A stretch of DNA of 64,000 bases, taken from assembly GCA_022447545.1 (NCBI GenBank), contig JAKVBI010000019.1, forward strand, positions 62,001-126,000, read 5' to 3'. The position numbers and the translations under genes are program-made. Of the stretch, positions 25,837 through 34,047 are shown piece by piece (within the stretch, counting starts at the first letter, position 1; each line of letters opens with the position of its first letter). The notes below the pieces were generated by a model. The model saw only the letters and a program-made list of their open reading frames with translations. It was not told where the DNA came from and searched no databases. The DNA is from Myxococcota bacterium (lineage in GTDB: Bacteria; Myxococcota_A; UBA9160; SMWR01).

Positions 25837-26982
25837 GTGGAATTCAGCTGGTTGGAAGCAGACCTGACGTTTCGGAGGGAATTGATCGATTTTCTCCAAC
25901 GGACGCTGCCCGAGGAATGGGATGAGATGGCCAAGGATGGGCCTGGCGGTGATGCCCAGGCGACCTATTCGCGCGAATTTTGTGCGGCATTGGCCGAGCA
26001 TGGGTGGCTGACCCAGCACTGGCCCAAGGAGTATGGTGGAAAGGATGCCACGCCCTGGCGCCACGCCATCGTCGGCGAGGAGATGTGGAAGGTCGGTGAG
26101 CCTCGCGGCGCTCAGTACATGAACGTCAACTGGGTCGGTCCAACCATCATGAAGTACGGGACCGAGGAACAGAAGGCCCTTCACCTGCCACTGATTTCGA
26201 GCGGGAACGTTCTTTGGTGCCAGGGCTTCTCAGAGCCCGAGGCGGGCTCCGATCTCGTGGCTCTTCGAACGCTGGCCCTGCGCGAGGGCGATCACTATGT
26301 GGTCAACGGATCAAAGATCTGGACCTCATATGTGAACCACGCGGATTACTGTTTCCTGGTGGCCCGCAGCGACCCTGAGAGCAAGCGTCACCAGGGGATC
26401 ACGGTGTTGCTGTTGCCCATGGACCTCGATGGCATCGAGGTGCGCGAGATCCCTTCGGTCGTGGGGGAACGGTATTTTCATGAGGTTTTCTTCACCGATG
26501 TGCGGGTTCCCGTGTCCTGCCGCCTCGGCCCGGAGAATGCAGGCTGGGATGTGGTCACCTACTCCCTCGCCTATGAACGTGTGGGTGCGGCGCGTTACGC
26601 GCGAGCCGTACTCACCTTGGATGCCCTGGCTGAGCACGCTCGCGAGCGAGGTCTCCTTGAAGATCCCACCGTGCTGGAAAGGCTTTCCGAGGCGCGGGAG
26701 GTCTGCGAAATGGCGCGTTTGCTGACCTATCGGGTGATCGACCTGCGAGCGAAGGACAGCTCTCCCACTGCGGACACCAATGTGGCCCGCGTGGCGGGAA
26801 CGATGGCTGAGCGCGCGGTTTCCGAGCTTGCGCTCGCAGTGTTCGGCACCGATGCGCTCGTGTACGGAAATTTTGGAGAGTCCTACTTTCGAATGGCGAT
26901 GACTGCCGGTGTCGCCACAGGTACGACTGAGGTGAATTTGAATCTCGTGGCCAGCCGTTTTCTCGGCCTGCCGAGGGAGTAA
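25837..26982 (+). CDS. Acyl-CoA dehydrogenase (large subunit of a pair)
   Basis: FAD-dependent alpha,beta-dehydrogenation of an acyl-CoA; 381 aa. FAD/substrate motifs QGFSEPEAGSDL and NGSKIWTSYVNHADYC, and a C-terminal GVATGTTEVNLNLVA. GTG at 25837 follows GGAGGGG; the in-frame ATG at 25819 lacks such a site. Only 7 nt separate it from a shorter acyl-CoA dehydrogenase-like gene, the arrangement of alpha2-beta2 heteromeric enzymes for sterol side chains (ChsE-type). Confidence 0.9.
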   Translation: MEFSWLEADLTFRRELIDFLQRTLPEEWDEMAKDGPGGDAQATYSREFCAALAEHGWLTQHWPKEYGGKDATPWRHAIVGEEMWKVGEPRGAQYMNVNWVGPTIMKYGTEEQKALHLPLISSGNVLWCQGFSEPEAGSDLVALRTLALREGDHYVVNGSKIWTSYVNHADYCFLVARSDPESKRHQGITVLLLPMDLDGIEVREIPSVVGERYFHEVFFTDVRVPVSCRLGPENAGWDVVTYSLAYERVGAARYARAVLTLDALAEHARERGLLEDPTVLERLSEAREVCEMARLLTYRVIDLRAKDSSPTADTNVARVAGTMAERAVSELALAVFGTDALVYGNFGESYFRMAMTAGVATGTTEVNLNLVASRFLGLPRE

Positions 26983-26989
26983 ATTGTAA

Positions 26990-27931
26990 ATGGACCTGGC
27001 TCCCAACGAGGAACAGCAGGCGATTCTCGATGCAGTCGAGTCGCTTTTGGGGCAACGCGCGGGGGCGGCTCGTGCGATTGAACTCGATCGCCTGGGGGAA
27101 GCTGACGCTGACCTTCAGGCGGAACTCGACCAGTCGGGCTTTCTGGACATTGCCCTGGACGATGAGATGGGCTTCCTGGAAGCGGTACTGGTTGTGGAGG
27201 CCATTTCTCAGGCCGGTGGGCTCGTGACGGCAGGGGCGTCGGCTCTCGTGGCTCCCGGAGTTGCAGGGGAATCCCTGCCCGGTCCGGTTGCGCTCATGCA
27301 AGCAGGTGACAAGGGACCCGTGCGTTATGCCGCCCAGGCACGCACTCTCCTCGTCGATGCAGGTGACGAGGCGTTTCGAGTTGAAATCGAGCCCGGGGCT
27401 TTCGAAGTCGTGACCTCCAACGTGATGTTTCCCCTCGGTCGTGCCGTCGGCGAGCTTCCCGACGGAGATTCTCTCGGCGCTGGTTCCGGGGCGTTGTTGC
27501 GCAACTGGTGGCGCGTGGCCCTCGCCGCTGAGATGGTGGGCGCCATGCAGGCGGCTCTGGATGTCACCGTCGAGTTCGTCACCGGGCGTCGACAGTTCGG
27601 GAGAGCGATCGGTTCGTTCCAAGCTGTTCAGCATCGACTTGCGACCTGTGCGGTGCTCGTGGAGGGCAGTCGTTGGCTCGTGCGCGAGGCGGCATTTCGT
27701 GGGGCACCGCCTGAAGCGGCGGCGACGGCGGCGGGCCATGCTGCCGCGGCGGCGGGTCGTTTGTTCGAGGAGACTCAGCAGCTGACCGGTGCCATGGGGT
27801 ACACGCGCGAACACGATCTCCACGTCTGGAGCATGAGGCTCCAAGCCCTGCGGCTCGAACTCGGGGGAGCCGGAGAACACCGGAGGGCGGCGGCACGAGC
27901 GCGCTGGCTCGACGGGGGCTCCGGGGCCTGA
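26990..27931 (+). CDS. Short acyl-CoA dehydrogenase-like protein (partner subunit)
   Basis: Divergent, shortened acyl-CoA dehydrogenase, 313 aa against the usual 370-390. The N-terminal helical domain is present, the middle beta domain is reduced, and the C-terminal FVTGRRQFGRAIGSFQAVQH helix with QQLTGAMGYTREHDLHVW is well kept. In heteromeric enzymes such a subunit supplies FAD contacts but not the catalytic base. Seven nt downstream of the larger subunit, certainly one operon. Confidence 0.88.
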   Translation: MDLAPNEEQQAILDAVESLLGQRAGAARAIELDRLGEADADLQAELDQSGFLDIALDDEMGFLEAVLVVEAISQAGGLVTAGASALVAPGVAGESLPGPVALMQAGDKGPVRYAAQARTLLVDAGDEAFRVEIEPGAFEVVTSNVMFPLGRAVGELPDGDSLGAGSGALLRNWWRVALAAEMVGAMQAALDVTVEFVTGRRQFGRAIGSFQAVQHRLATCAVLVEGSRWLVREAAFRGAPPEAAATAAGHAAAAAGRLFEETQQLTGAMGYTREHDLHVWSMRLQALRLELGGAGEHRRAAARARWLDGGSGA

Positions 27932-27950
27932 CCACTCGCTCCCCAATCCT

Positions 27951-29012
27951 TCAGCAGCAGTCGAAACTCACTCCGGCAGTGTCGAGTTCGTCGTGCCAGT
28001 GTGCTGAGTGGAGGTAACTGCCGCGTGAGGCGGCGAGGCGCAACGTCTCTCCCACGTCGATTACCCTTGGGCCCTCGCGTACCACGCGTAGGCGCGCCTT
28101 CTGGCCCGGCTCGAGCTGGCGCTCGCGGTCGCCGTCGAAGGCCAGGACACCTGGGCCCTCGACTTCCACGACTTCGCCCAATGCGAGCCGTTGCACTTCA
28201 ACGATCCCCACTCTCCGGTAGAGGCCTGGAGAGATCGGAACCAGCATGGGTCTCGCGGATCCCTCTCCCGCCTCACAGCGGACATCCACTCCGAACTCAT
28301 CCGAAGCCGAACTCGGTTCGAGCAGGCCTCCGATGGGTGAAACTCCGACCGCCGCGGGCTCCGCGCGAGCCAACACCACCCGGCGGATGAGGTCTGGATC
28401 GTAGGGCAGCAAATTCCCCACGCTGTCGTCGACCAAAAGGGCCGCATCGACGACCGCGCAGTCATCGGCCTCTCCATCGATTTCGACGGCGACGATCTTG
28501 GCCCGCGGGGCGACTTCTTCCGCACTCACCTGTCCGGAAGCCAGGAGTCCGGCAGCCGCGCCTCCGACGCCAGCTTCGATCGCGATGGGGAAGACATTGT
28601 TGGTGCCCGTAGACAGCGGCACGATGGGCGCATCCGGCCAGGCCTTGGTCAGAATCCGGTTGGTGCCATCGCCACCGAATACGACCACGGCCCCGCAACC
28701 CTCGTCGCGCAGTCGCTGAGCTGCGATGGCTGTGTCGCGGGGTTGGTAGCTCGGCTTCTGTTCGATCAGTTCGATCTCGGCATGTAGCCGGAGGTTCTCC
28801 ACCGCACGTTCGGCAATGCGCAGCAGATCGCGGATGACCAGCACGCGTTGGGCGCCGCTGGCCACGGCCCCCACCACCGCCCGGGCGATCTGATCCCGCT
28901 TGGATTCGGCGGTCATGACGCTGGCACGGGCGGCCAGGCGTCGCACGTCGCGGCCGGAACTCGGGTTGACGAGGATGCCCACGGGCTGCGGTGTGCTGTC
29001 GAGCTGTGTCAC
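27951..29012 (-). CDS. AcoX-like ATP-NAD kinase family protein
   Basis: NAD kinase/diacylglycerol kinase fold, 353 aa. The start VGILVNPSSGRDVRRLAARA, the GGDGTNRI nucleotide motif and LSTGTNNVFP are those of the acetoin-catabolism AcoX group. GTG at 29012 follows AGGAG by 8 nt. No acetoin dehydrogenase genes are nearby, so the AcoX name reflects similarity only. Head-to-head with an MBL gene (150 bp shared upstream region). The function of AcoX is itself unclear. Confidence 0.83.
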   Translation of the reverse strand: MTQLDSTPQPVGILVNPSSGRDVRRLAARASVMTAESKRDQIARAVVGAVASGAQRVLVIRDLLRIAERAVENLRLHAEIELIEQKPSYQPRDTAIAAQRLRDEGCGAVVVFGGDGTNRILTKAWPDAPIVPLSTGTNNVFPIAIEAGVGGAAAGLLASGQVSAEEVAPRAKIVAVEIDGEADDCAVVDAALLVDDSVGNLLPYDPDLIRRVVLARAEPAAVGVSPIGGLLEPSSASDEFGVDVRCEAGEGSARPMLVPISPGLYRRVGIVEVQRLALGEVVEVEGPGVLAFDGDRERQLEPGQKARLRVVREGPRVIDVGETLRLAASRGSYLHSAHWHDELDTAGVSFDCC

Positions 29013-29161
29013 GGGGCATCTCCTGTTGAGGTGGTCACCTCGGAATGTACCGGCGTCCGAGCTTACCCGGGATGGCGCCGACGCGGTCGTGAACCCCGGG
29101 ATCCCGCCGTGGTACGGTGGGTGCCCTCGTACTTTCGAGCGAGCTCGGAAAGGACACACGG

Positions 29162-30094
29162 ATGGTCTTGCGTCTTCTCGCTATCGGCTTCGTTTGGGTG
29201 TTCTCGTCGTTCGTCCTGGGACCCTCGGGTCCTGCGGTCGCCCAGGGGTTCGACGATGTGGAGATCGAGACTCTCGATCTGGGCCACGGCGTCTCGATGC
29301 TGACAGGCCAGGGGGGCAATATCGGGGTGCTTGCGGGTCCCGACGGAATCCTCATGGTCGACGACCAGTTCGAGCCCCTGGCGCCAAAAATCCGCCGTGC
29401 GCTCCAAAATCTGAGCGACGGACCGGTCCGTTATCTGGTCAATACGCATTGGCATGGGGATCACTCGGGTGGAAACGCCGCCTTTTCACGAACAGGTTCC
29501 GTGATTCTGGCCCATGAACAGGTGCGTGCGCGTATGAGCACCGAGCAGTACATGGGCGCATTGGATCGCCGCATTCCTGCATCACCCGATGCGGCCCTGC
29601 CGGTCATCACGTTCCCGGACGAGATCCGGGTGCACGTCAATGGAGAGGCGGTTCGTATCCTTCACGTGTCTCCCGCACATACCGATGGGGATTCCATCGT
29701 GCTGTTCCCCGACGCCAATGTGCTTCACATGGGTGATACCTACTTCAACGGCATGTATCCGTTCTTCGATGGTTCGAGTGGGGGTTCCGTGGAGGGCATG
29801 CTCGCGGCGCTGAACCTGGGGATCTCTTTGGCCGATGATCGGACCCGCGTCATTCCGGGCCATGGTCCCATCTCGAACCGGGCCGAGTTGTTGCGCAGCC
29901 GCAACATGCTGGCGGCGGTGATCGAGCGCATTGGGCGCGAAAAGCTCAAGGGGGCCAGCGAGAACGAGGTCTTGGAAGGCCGCCCCACCGCGGACTTGGA
30001 TGGCGCTTGGGGGCGCGGCGTTCTGAAGCCCGACGATTTCGTGCGCCTCGTCTACCAGAGCCTCCCGGGTCCCGAGCCTCGAGCGGCTAACTGA
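29162..30094 (+). CDS. Exported MBL-fold metallo-hydrolase
   Basis: Metallo-beta-lactamase superfamily hydrolase, 310 aa. The signal peptide runs to about AVAQ (residue 28). Zinc ligands are in NTHWHGDHSGGN (HxHxDH), PAHTDGD and IPGHGP. AAAGGA is 8 nt before the ATG at 29162. The substrate is unknown; a periplasmic hydrolase is inferred. Its stop codon overlaps the tail of the convergent epimerase gene by 8 bp. Confidence 0.87.
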   Translation: MVLRLLAIGFVWVFSSFVLGPSGPAVAQGFDDVEIETLDLGHGVSMLTGQGGNIGVLAGPDGILMVDDQFEPLAPKIRRALQNLSDGPVRYLVNTHWHGDHSGGNAAFSRTGSVILAHEQVRARMSTEQYMGALDRRIPASPDAALPVITFPDEIRVHVNGEAVRILHVSPAHTDGDSIVLFPDANVLHMGDTYFNGMYPFFDGSSGGSVEGMLAALNLGISLADDRTRVIPGHGPISNRAELLRSRNMLAAVIERIGREKLKGASENEVLEGRPTADLDGAWGRGVLKPDDFVRLVYQSLPGPEPRAAN

Positions 30095-31193
30095 ACTCGC
30101 TCTTGCTGGGCGCACGTCCACCGGGGCCGCTGTAGGCCATTCCGTAGCCGGGGGGGGTGGTGAAGTCGGGGTCCGGGATGCTCGCGAGGGCTCGCTCCCA
30201 TGCGCCGATCAGGCGGTCTTCGGCCGCATAGTCGAAGGGGTCCTGTAGGACGGTCTCCTCCAATCCTCCCAACTCGGGCGGGTGCTCGACCAGCCAGCGC
30301 GCCGTGTGAACGATGGCCTCGCGGGCAGGGACCCGGTCGCGGTAACCGAGTTGATGGCGCAGTTTGGCGAGGTCTAGAACCCGGTGGGTGGGCAGTGGTT
30401 GTCCCACCAGAGGCCGAGCCGGAGTGGCGAGTTTCCACGGCATGGTCACGATCTCGAGAGGTTGCCCGAGCGCTTCGGCGATCAGTTCCACGATCTGGCG
30501 AAGTGTGAGTGTCTCCTCATCGCCGCAGTTGTAGATTTGACCCGCCGAGGCCTCGGGGTGGTCGACGGCCAGGAGCACGGCGTGAGCCAGATTTTCCACG
30601 TAGCCGTGGATCTGGAGGGTCAAGCCGTCGTCGGCGAGGATGATCTGGCGCCTGCCATCCAGAATGCGTTTGACCACGCACCATTCCCGGGGTGCCGGCT
30701 GGTAGGGGCCATAGACCATTGGATAACGGAAATGAGCCGCGCTGGGGTGTGCCTCGAGCACGGCTTCTTCACTGCGGACGATGCGATAGCCCTTGCCGTC
30801 GTCACCTTCGTTGCGCACGAGCGGAGAGTCCTCACCCGTGGGAACCGGTAATCCGGCCGGCCGCAGGGCTCGGGGATTCATGAAGCCGAGGTAGGCCGGG
30901 ACACCGCCGACTGAAACGAAACGCCCCGTGCGGCCGCGCATGATCTCAGCCGTTCGACGCAGGCGCCCGTAGGTGGCGACGCAGACGTCGAAGGTTCGCT
31001 GACCGAGGGCTCCTTTCAGGGCGGCTTCATCGTAGGGATCAGTGTGAATGTGTTCGACGTCATCGGGGATCTCGGGAATTTCGTGACGGCCAGTGTGCAG
31101 GATGCTCACTGCATGGCCCCGTGCTCGCAGGCCGTTGACAATGAAGTGGCCCGTCGGTCCGGTCCCGCCGATCACCAGGGCGGAAGGTTTCAT
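30087..31193 (-). CDS. NAD-dependent epimerase/dehydratase family protein
   Basis: Extended SDR protein, 368 aa. It starts ALVIGGTGPTGHFIV (GxxGxxG) and ends a Rossmann domain with FRYPMVYGPYQP. A canonical YxxxK is not evident (the region reads GYRIVRSEEAV), so it may be an atypical or non-catalytic member. The ATG at 31193 is weakly supported by GAGGAT 11 nt upstream. It follows an amidohydrolase gene by 13 bp, and the two probably form an operon. Confidence 0.83.
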   Translation of the reverse strand: MKPSALVIGGTGPTGHFIVNGLRARGHAVSILHTGRHEIPEIPDDVEHIHTDPYDEAALKGALGQRTFDVCVATYGRLRRTAEIMRGRTGRFVSVGGVPAYLGFMNPRALRPAGLPVPTGEDSPLVRNEGDDGKGYRIVRSEEAVLEAHPSAAHFRYPMVYGPYQPAPREWCVVKRILDGRRQIILADDGLTLQIHGYVENLAHAVLLAVDHPEASAGQIYNCGDEETLTLRQIVELIAEALGQPLEIVTMPWKLATPARPLVGQPLPTHRVLDLAKLRHQLGYRDRVPAREAIVHTARWLVEHPPELGGLEETVLQDPFDYAAEDRLIGAWERALASIPDPDFTTPPGYGMAYSGPGGRAPSKSEFS

Positions 31194-31206
31194 GGTCGTG
31201 GGATCC

Positions 31207-32352
31207 TCATCGGTGGAGTGTTCGAAGATCGAATCCGTACAGGGCCGCGGCATTGTCCCGAAGGATCTGGTCTTGTTCGGATTGAGACACGTCCGCGAGA
31301 ATCTTGGAAGTGATCTCTCGCGAACGCGGAAAGGTCGACTCGGTGTGCGGATAGTCGGAGCCCCACATCAGGTTTTCGACGCCGACCACCGCACGTTCTC
31401 GAATACCAGCAGCATCTTCCTGAAAGCTGACGAAGCAGTTCCGGCGGAAGAAATCGCTGGGTCGAATGTCTGGGTCGGAAAAGCGGTGCCATTCGCCCCG
31501 CACGGGCCGATCGGTGTAGCAGTAGTCCATCTGGAACAGGAAGAAGGGAATCCAGGAGACCTCGTGCTCCACGGATCCCACCCGAAGTCTGGGGTGCCGC
31601 TCGAAGACACCGGAGAAAATCATCTCTCCGATCGATTTTCTCACGAAGTGGTCCTGGAGGTAGAAGGCCGCCTCGGAGACGCGTTGGATCGTCTCCTGGC
31701 CCGTGTCCACGCTGAGAGCAGCGCGCCCCGTCGCTACGTGCATGCTCAGAGGCATGTCGAGATCCACAGCCGCTGACCATACGCCTTCGTAGAGGGGCCG
31801 GTCGTAGGTGGCATCGGGCGGAGGGAGCACTGTGATGAGGGCGCCTGCGAGCCCCAATTTTCGACAGCGCTCCATTTCGCGGACTGCGGCGTCGGGGTCG
31901 TCGAGGTTGATCAGGGCGATGCCCTTCAATCGGTCGGGCGCATCGCTGCAGAATTCGGCGATGAAGTCGTTGTACGCTCGCATGCAAGCGGAGCAGAGTT
32001 CCGAGTCTGCGATGCTGAAGGCCAGGAGGGCTTCGCTCGGGTACAAGACCTGACCGACGACTCCATCGCTCAGGTTCTCCTCCACGTACCGACGGGGATC
32101 ATATGCGGCCGTACGAACGTCCTCGAACCGGGCTTCGATCACCAGTTCCGTCGCGTCTTTCGAAAAGCGGTCGCCCGTCTGGATGCCGAGGAAGGACATC
32201 GAGCGCTTTCCATCGATGTACCACCAGTCCCCGTTCTCTTCGCGCTGGACCCGAGGCGCCCGCTCGCGGAACGGCGAGTCCACTCTCTCGACCCACAGAT
32301 CCGGGGGTTCGATGATGTGGGAATCCGAGGAGATCATGTCTTCGACGGGCAT
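31207..32352 (-). CDS. Amidohydrolase family protein (amidohydrolase_2 type)
   Basis: Metal-dependent hydrolase/decarboxylase, 381 aa, paralogous in plan to the gene at 1847-3019. It opens with DMISSDSHIIEPPDLW and has GSDYPHTEST near the C-terminus. The ATG at 32352 has GGAGG 6 nt upstream; the longer upstream frame is not family-like. First gene of an operon with the epimerase. The substrate is unknown. Confidence 0.87.
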   Translation of the reverse strand: MPVEDMISSDSHIIEPPDLWVERVDSPFRERAPRVQREENGDWWYIDGKRSMSFLGIQTGDRFSKDATELVIEARFEDVRTAAYDPRRYVEENLSDGVVGQVLYPSEALLAFSIADSELCSACMRAYNDFIAEFCSDAPDRLKGIALINLDDPDAAVREMERCRKLGLAGALITVLPPPDATYDRPLYEGVWSAAVDLDMPLSMHVATGRAALSVDTGQETIQRVSEAAFYLQDHFVRKSIGEMIFSGVFERHPRLRVGSVEHEVSWIPFFLFQMDYCYTDRPVRGEWHRFSDPDIRPSDFFRRNCFVSFQEDAAGIRERAVVGVENLMWGSDYPHTESTFPRSREITSKILADVSQSEQDQILRDNAAALYGFDLRTLHR

Positions 32353-32625
32353 CCTGCCTCCGGTCGTTCGGCGCTCTGGGCAGCCAACTCGGTGGCCATT
32401 GTACGCCGCCGGGTCGCATCTGAGGTAGTCGGCCTGGAGCCGGGTCGAGTGAGTCCCGAGACGCTCGATCGGTCCGCGACTGGCGATCGCTCGCTGTTGG
32501 TGGAGCGGACGGCTTCGGGGCGTCATTGCGCGTGCAGAAAGGTCCGAAATGGAGGATCTTGTGGGTACACTGGGTTGGGTAATTTGGGACGAGGAGAGAC
32601 GACAAATCGAGAATGGGGGTGCGGG

Positions 32626-33390
32626 ATGACGGTTTCGAATTTCTGGCGTCGCGATGTTCTGGCACGGGCCGACCAAGGGATCTCGACGAGCTCCTGTGAT
32701 CCGTCCCGGTTGGCGACGGACTTGGGGCTGCTTCTTCGGGTGGGTTCCTTGGCGATCTTGGTCGCTTTGGCTGCGTCGGTCGCGTCGGTCGCGTCGGCCG
32801 AAGAGGACGTTCTCTCGGTCATTGACGCGTTCATTGCCGACGAGCCCATCGACGATTCAGATCCACGATGGCGCATCGAGTTGTCGCCTCCGCCCATTCT
32901 TCCGTTCGATGAGTCCAAGACCTACTACTGGGATCTGGAGACCGATGACGGGTCCATGCGCTTCGAATTGTTCCCGGACCTCGCTCCCATGCATGTCTCG
33001 AGCTTGATCTACCTGACGCGGCTCGGCTTCTACGACGGGCTGACCTTCCACCGCATCATCCCCGGTTTCATGGCCCAGGGGGGCGATCCCACCGGCACAG
33101 GAGCAGGCTCGCCCGGCTACTTGATGAAGGGGGAATTTCCCGAAAAGGATCGCCGAGCCAAGCACAGCAAGCGTGGCATTCTGAGTGCGGCAAACCGGGG
33201 GCCGAACACCGATGGGAGCCAGTTCTTCATCACTTTCAAGAGCATCAAGCAACTGAATGGGAAACACACGGTGTACGGGCAGATGGTGGAGGGAAAGAAG
33301 ACGCTACGCGCCTTGGAAAAGAAGGGAACGCGCAAGGGAAAGCCCAGGGACCGTGTCGAGATCCTCGCCGCAGTGATCACGATCGAGTGA
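32626..33390 (+). CDS. Exported cyclophilin-type peptidylprolyl isomerase
   Basis: Folding catalyst, 254 aa. A hydrophobic stretch with VASVASAEE near residues 45-60 suggests export, though the basic region before it is long. The cyclophilin core is clear: FHRIIPGFMAQGGDPTGTG, GILSAANRGPNTDGSQFFIT and HTVYGQMVEG. The ATG at 32626 is preceded by GGGGGTGCGGG. Likely periplasmic. Convergent with sixA. Confidence 0.88.
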   Translation: MTVSNFWRRDVLARADQGISTSSCDPSRLATDLGLLLRVGSLAILVALAASVASVASAEEDVLSVIDAFIADEPIDDSDPRWRIELSPPPILPFDESKTYYWDLETDDGSMRFELFPDLAPMHVSSLIYLTRLGFYDGLTFHRIIPGFMAQGGDPTGTGAGSPGYLMKGEFPEKDRRAKHSKRGILSAANRGPNTDGSQFFITFKSIKQLNGKHTVYGQMVEGKKTLRALEKKGTRKGKPRDRVEILAAVITIE

Positions 33391-33404
33391 CTTCCATCGG
33401 TCGT

Positions 33405-33917
33405 TCAAGTTGGGGCGTTCATGGTGGTCAAGACTCCGCGGCTCTGGGCGATACCCCACCAGTCTTTGGCGTTGAACTGGAGAATGGCCAGCGCTGCGGT
33501 TTGGAAATCCCCGCTCAGGCTCGGCCCTTCTCGTTTTTCGTCGTAGGGCTGGGCCAGTTCGTGGGCCAGCATGCCAATTCCGGGGTTGTGCCCGATCAAG
33601 ACGACTGAGTCCACGTTCTCGTCGGTGGCGTGCAGCCGCTCCATGAGCTGGCTCGAACTGGCCAGATAGAGACCTTCCTCTATCAAGACGGTACACCCAG
33701 CAAGAGACGAGTGTCCTCGAATTCCCTCCAGTGTTTCGAGGGCGCGCCGAGCAGGAGAGCAGAGTACGAGCTGAGGCGTCATCTCCGTCTGTGTGAACCG
33801 ATCCAACAAGTCGACGATCTCACCGCGTCCCCGGCTGTCCAGGGGCCGATCGATGTCTCCTCCCCGCGGTGGCGTGGGGCCGGCACTCGCGTGCCGGATC
33901 AGCGCGATGGTCTTCAA
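33405..33917 (-). CDS. sixA: Phosphohistidine phosphatase SixA-like (histidine phosphatase family)
   Basis: Small histidine phosphatase, 170 aa. The RHG motif appears as LIRHASAG, the second His as LIGHNPG, and CSPARRALET lies between. SixA dephosphorylates phospho-His; the target here is unknown. TTG at 33917 follows GGAGGG by 7-8 nt. It lies divergent from the thioredoxin/UGSC operon. Confidence 0.85.
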   Translation of the reverse strand: MKTIALIRHASAGPTPPRGGDIDRPLDSRGRGEIVDLLDRFTQTEMTPQLVLCSPARRALETLEGIRGHSSLAGCTVLIEEGLYLASSSQLMERLHATDENVDSVVLIGHNPGIGMLAHELAQPYDEKREGPSLSGDFQTAALAILQFNAKDWWGIAQSRGVLTTMNAPT

Positions 33918-34035
33918 GGGCCGACCCTCCGTGAGGTATGCAGCGTCGCCGGTGGTTCAGATTCCAAGGGGCGATGTACTTCATTCGCGGTTCGGTCACT
34001 TGAGGATGAGTGTGCGCGCTTCTCGGCGCATCGTC

Positions 34036-34041
34036 TATTCT
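34036..34041 (+). promoter_or_regulatory. TATTCT -10-like box before the UGSC-partner gene
   Basis: TATTCT at 34036-34041, 6 nt before the ATG at 34048. No ribosome site and no good -35 are visible; a leaderless transcript would fit. Confidence 0.3.
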
Positions 34042-34047
34042 GGTGAC

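Noticed and set aside
26612-27946. 444-codon open frame on the minus strand
   Set aside because: Antisense to the acyl-CoA dehydrogenase pair, no recognisable domain.
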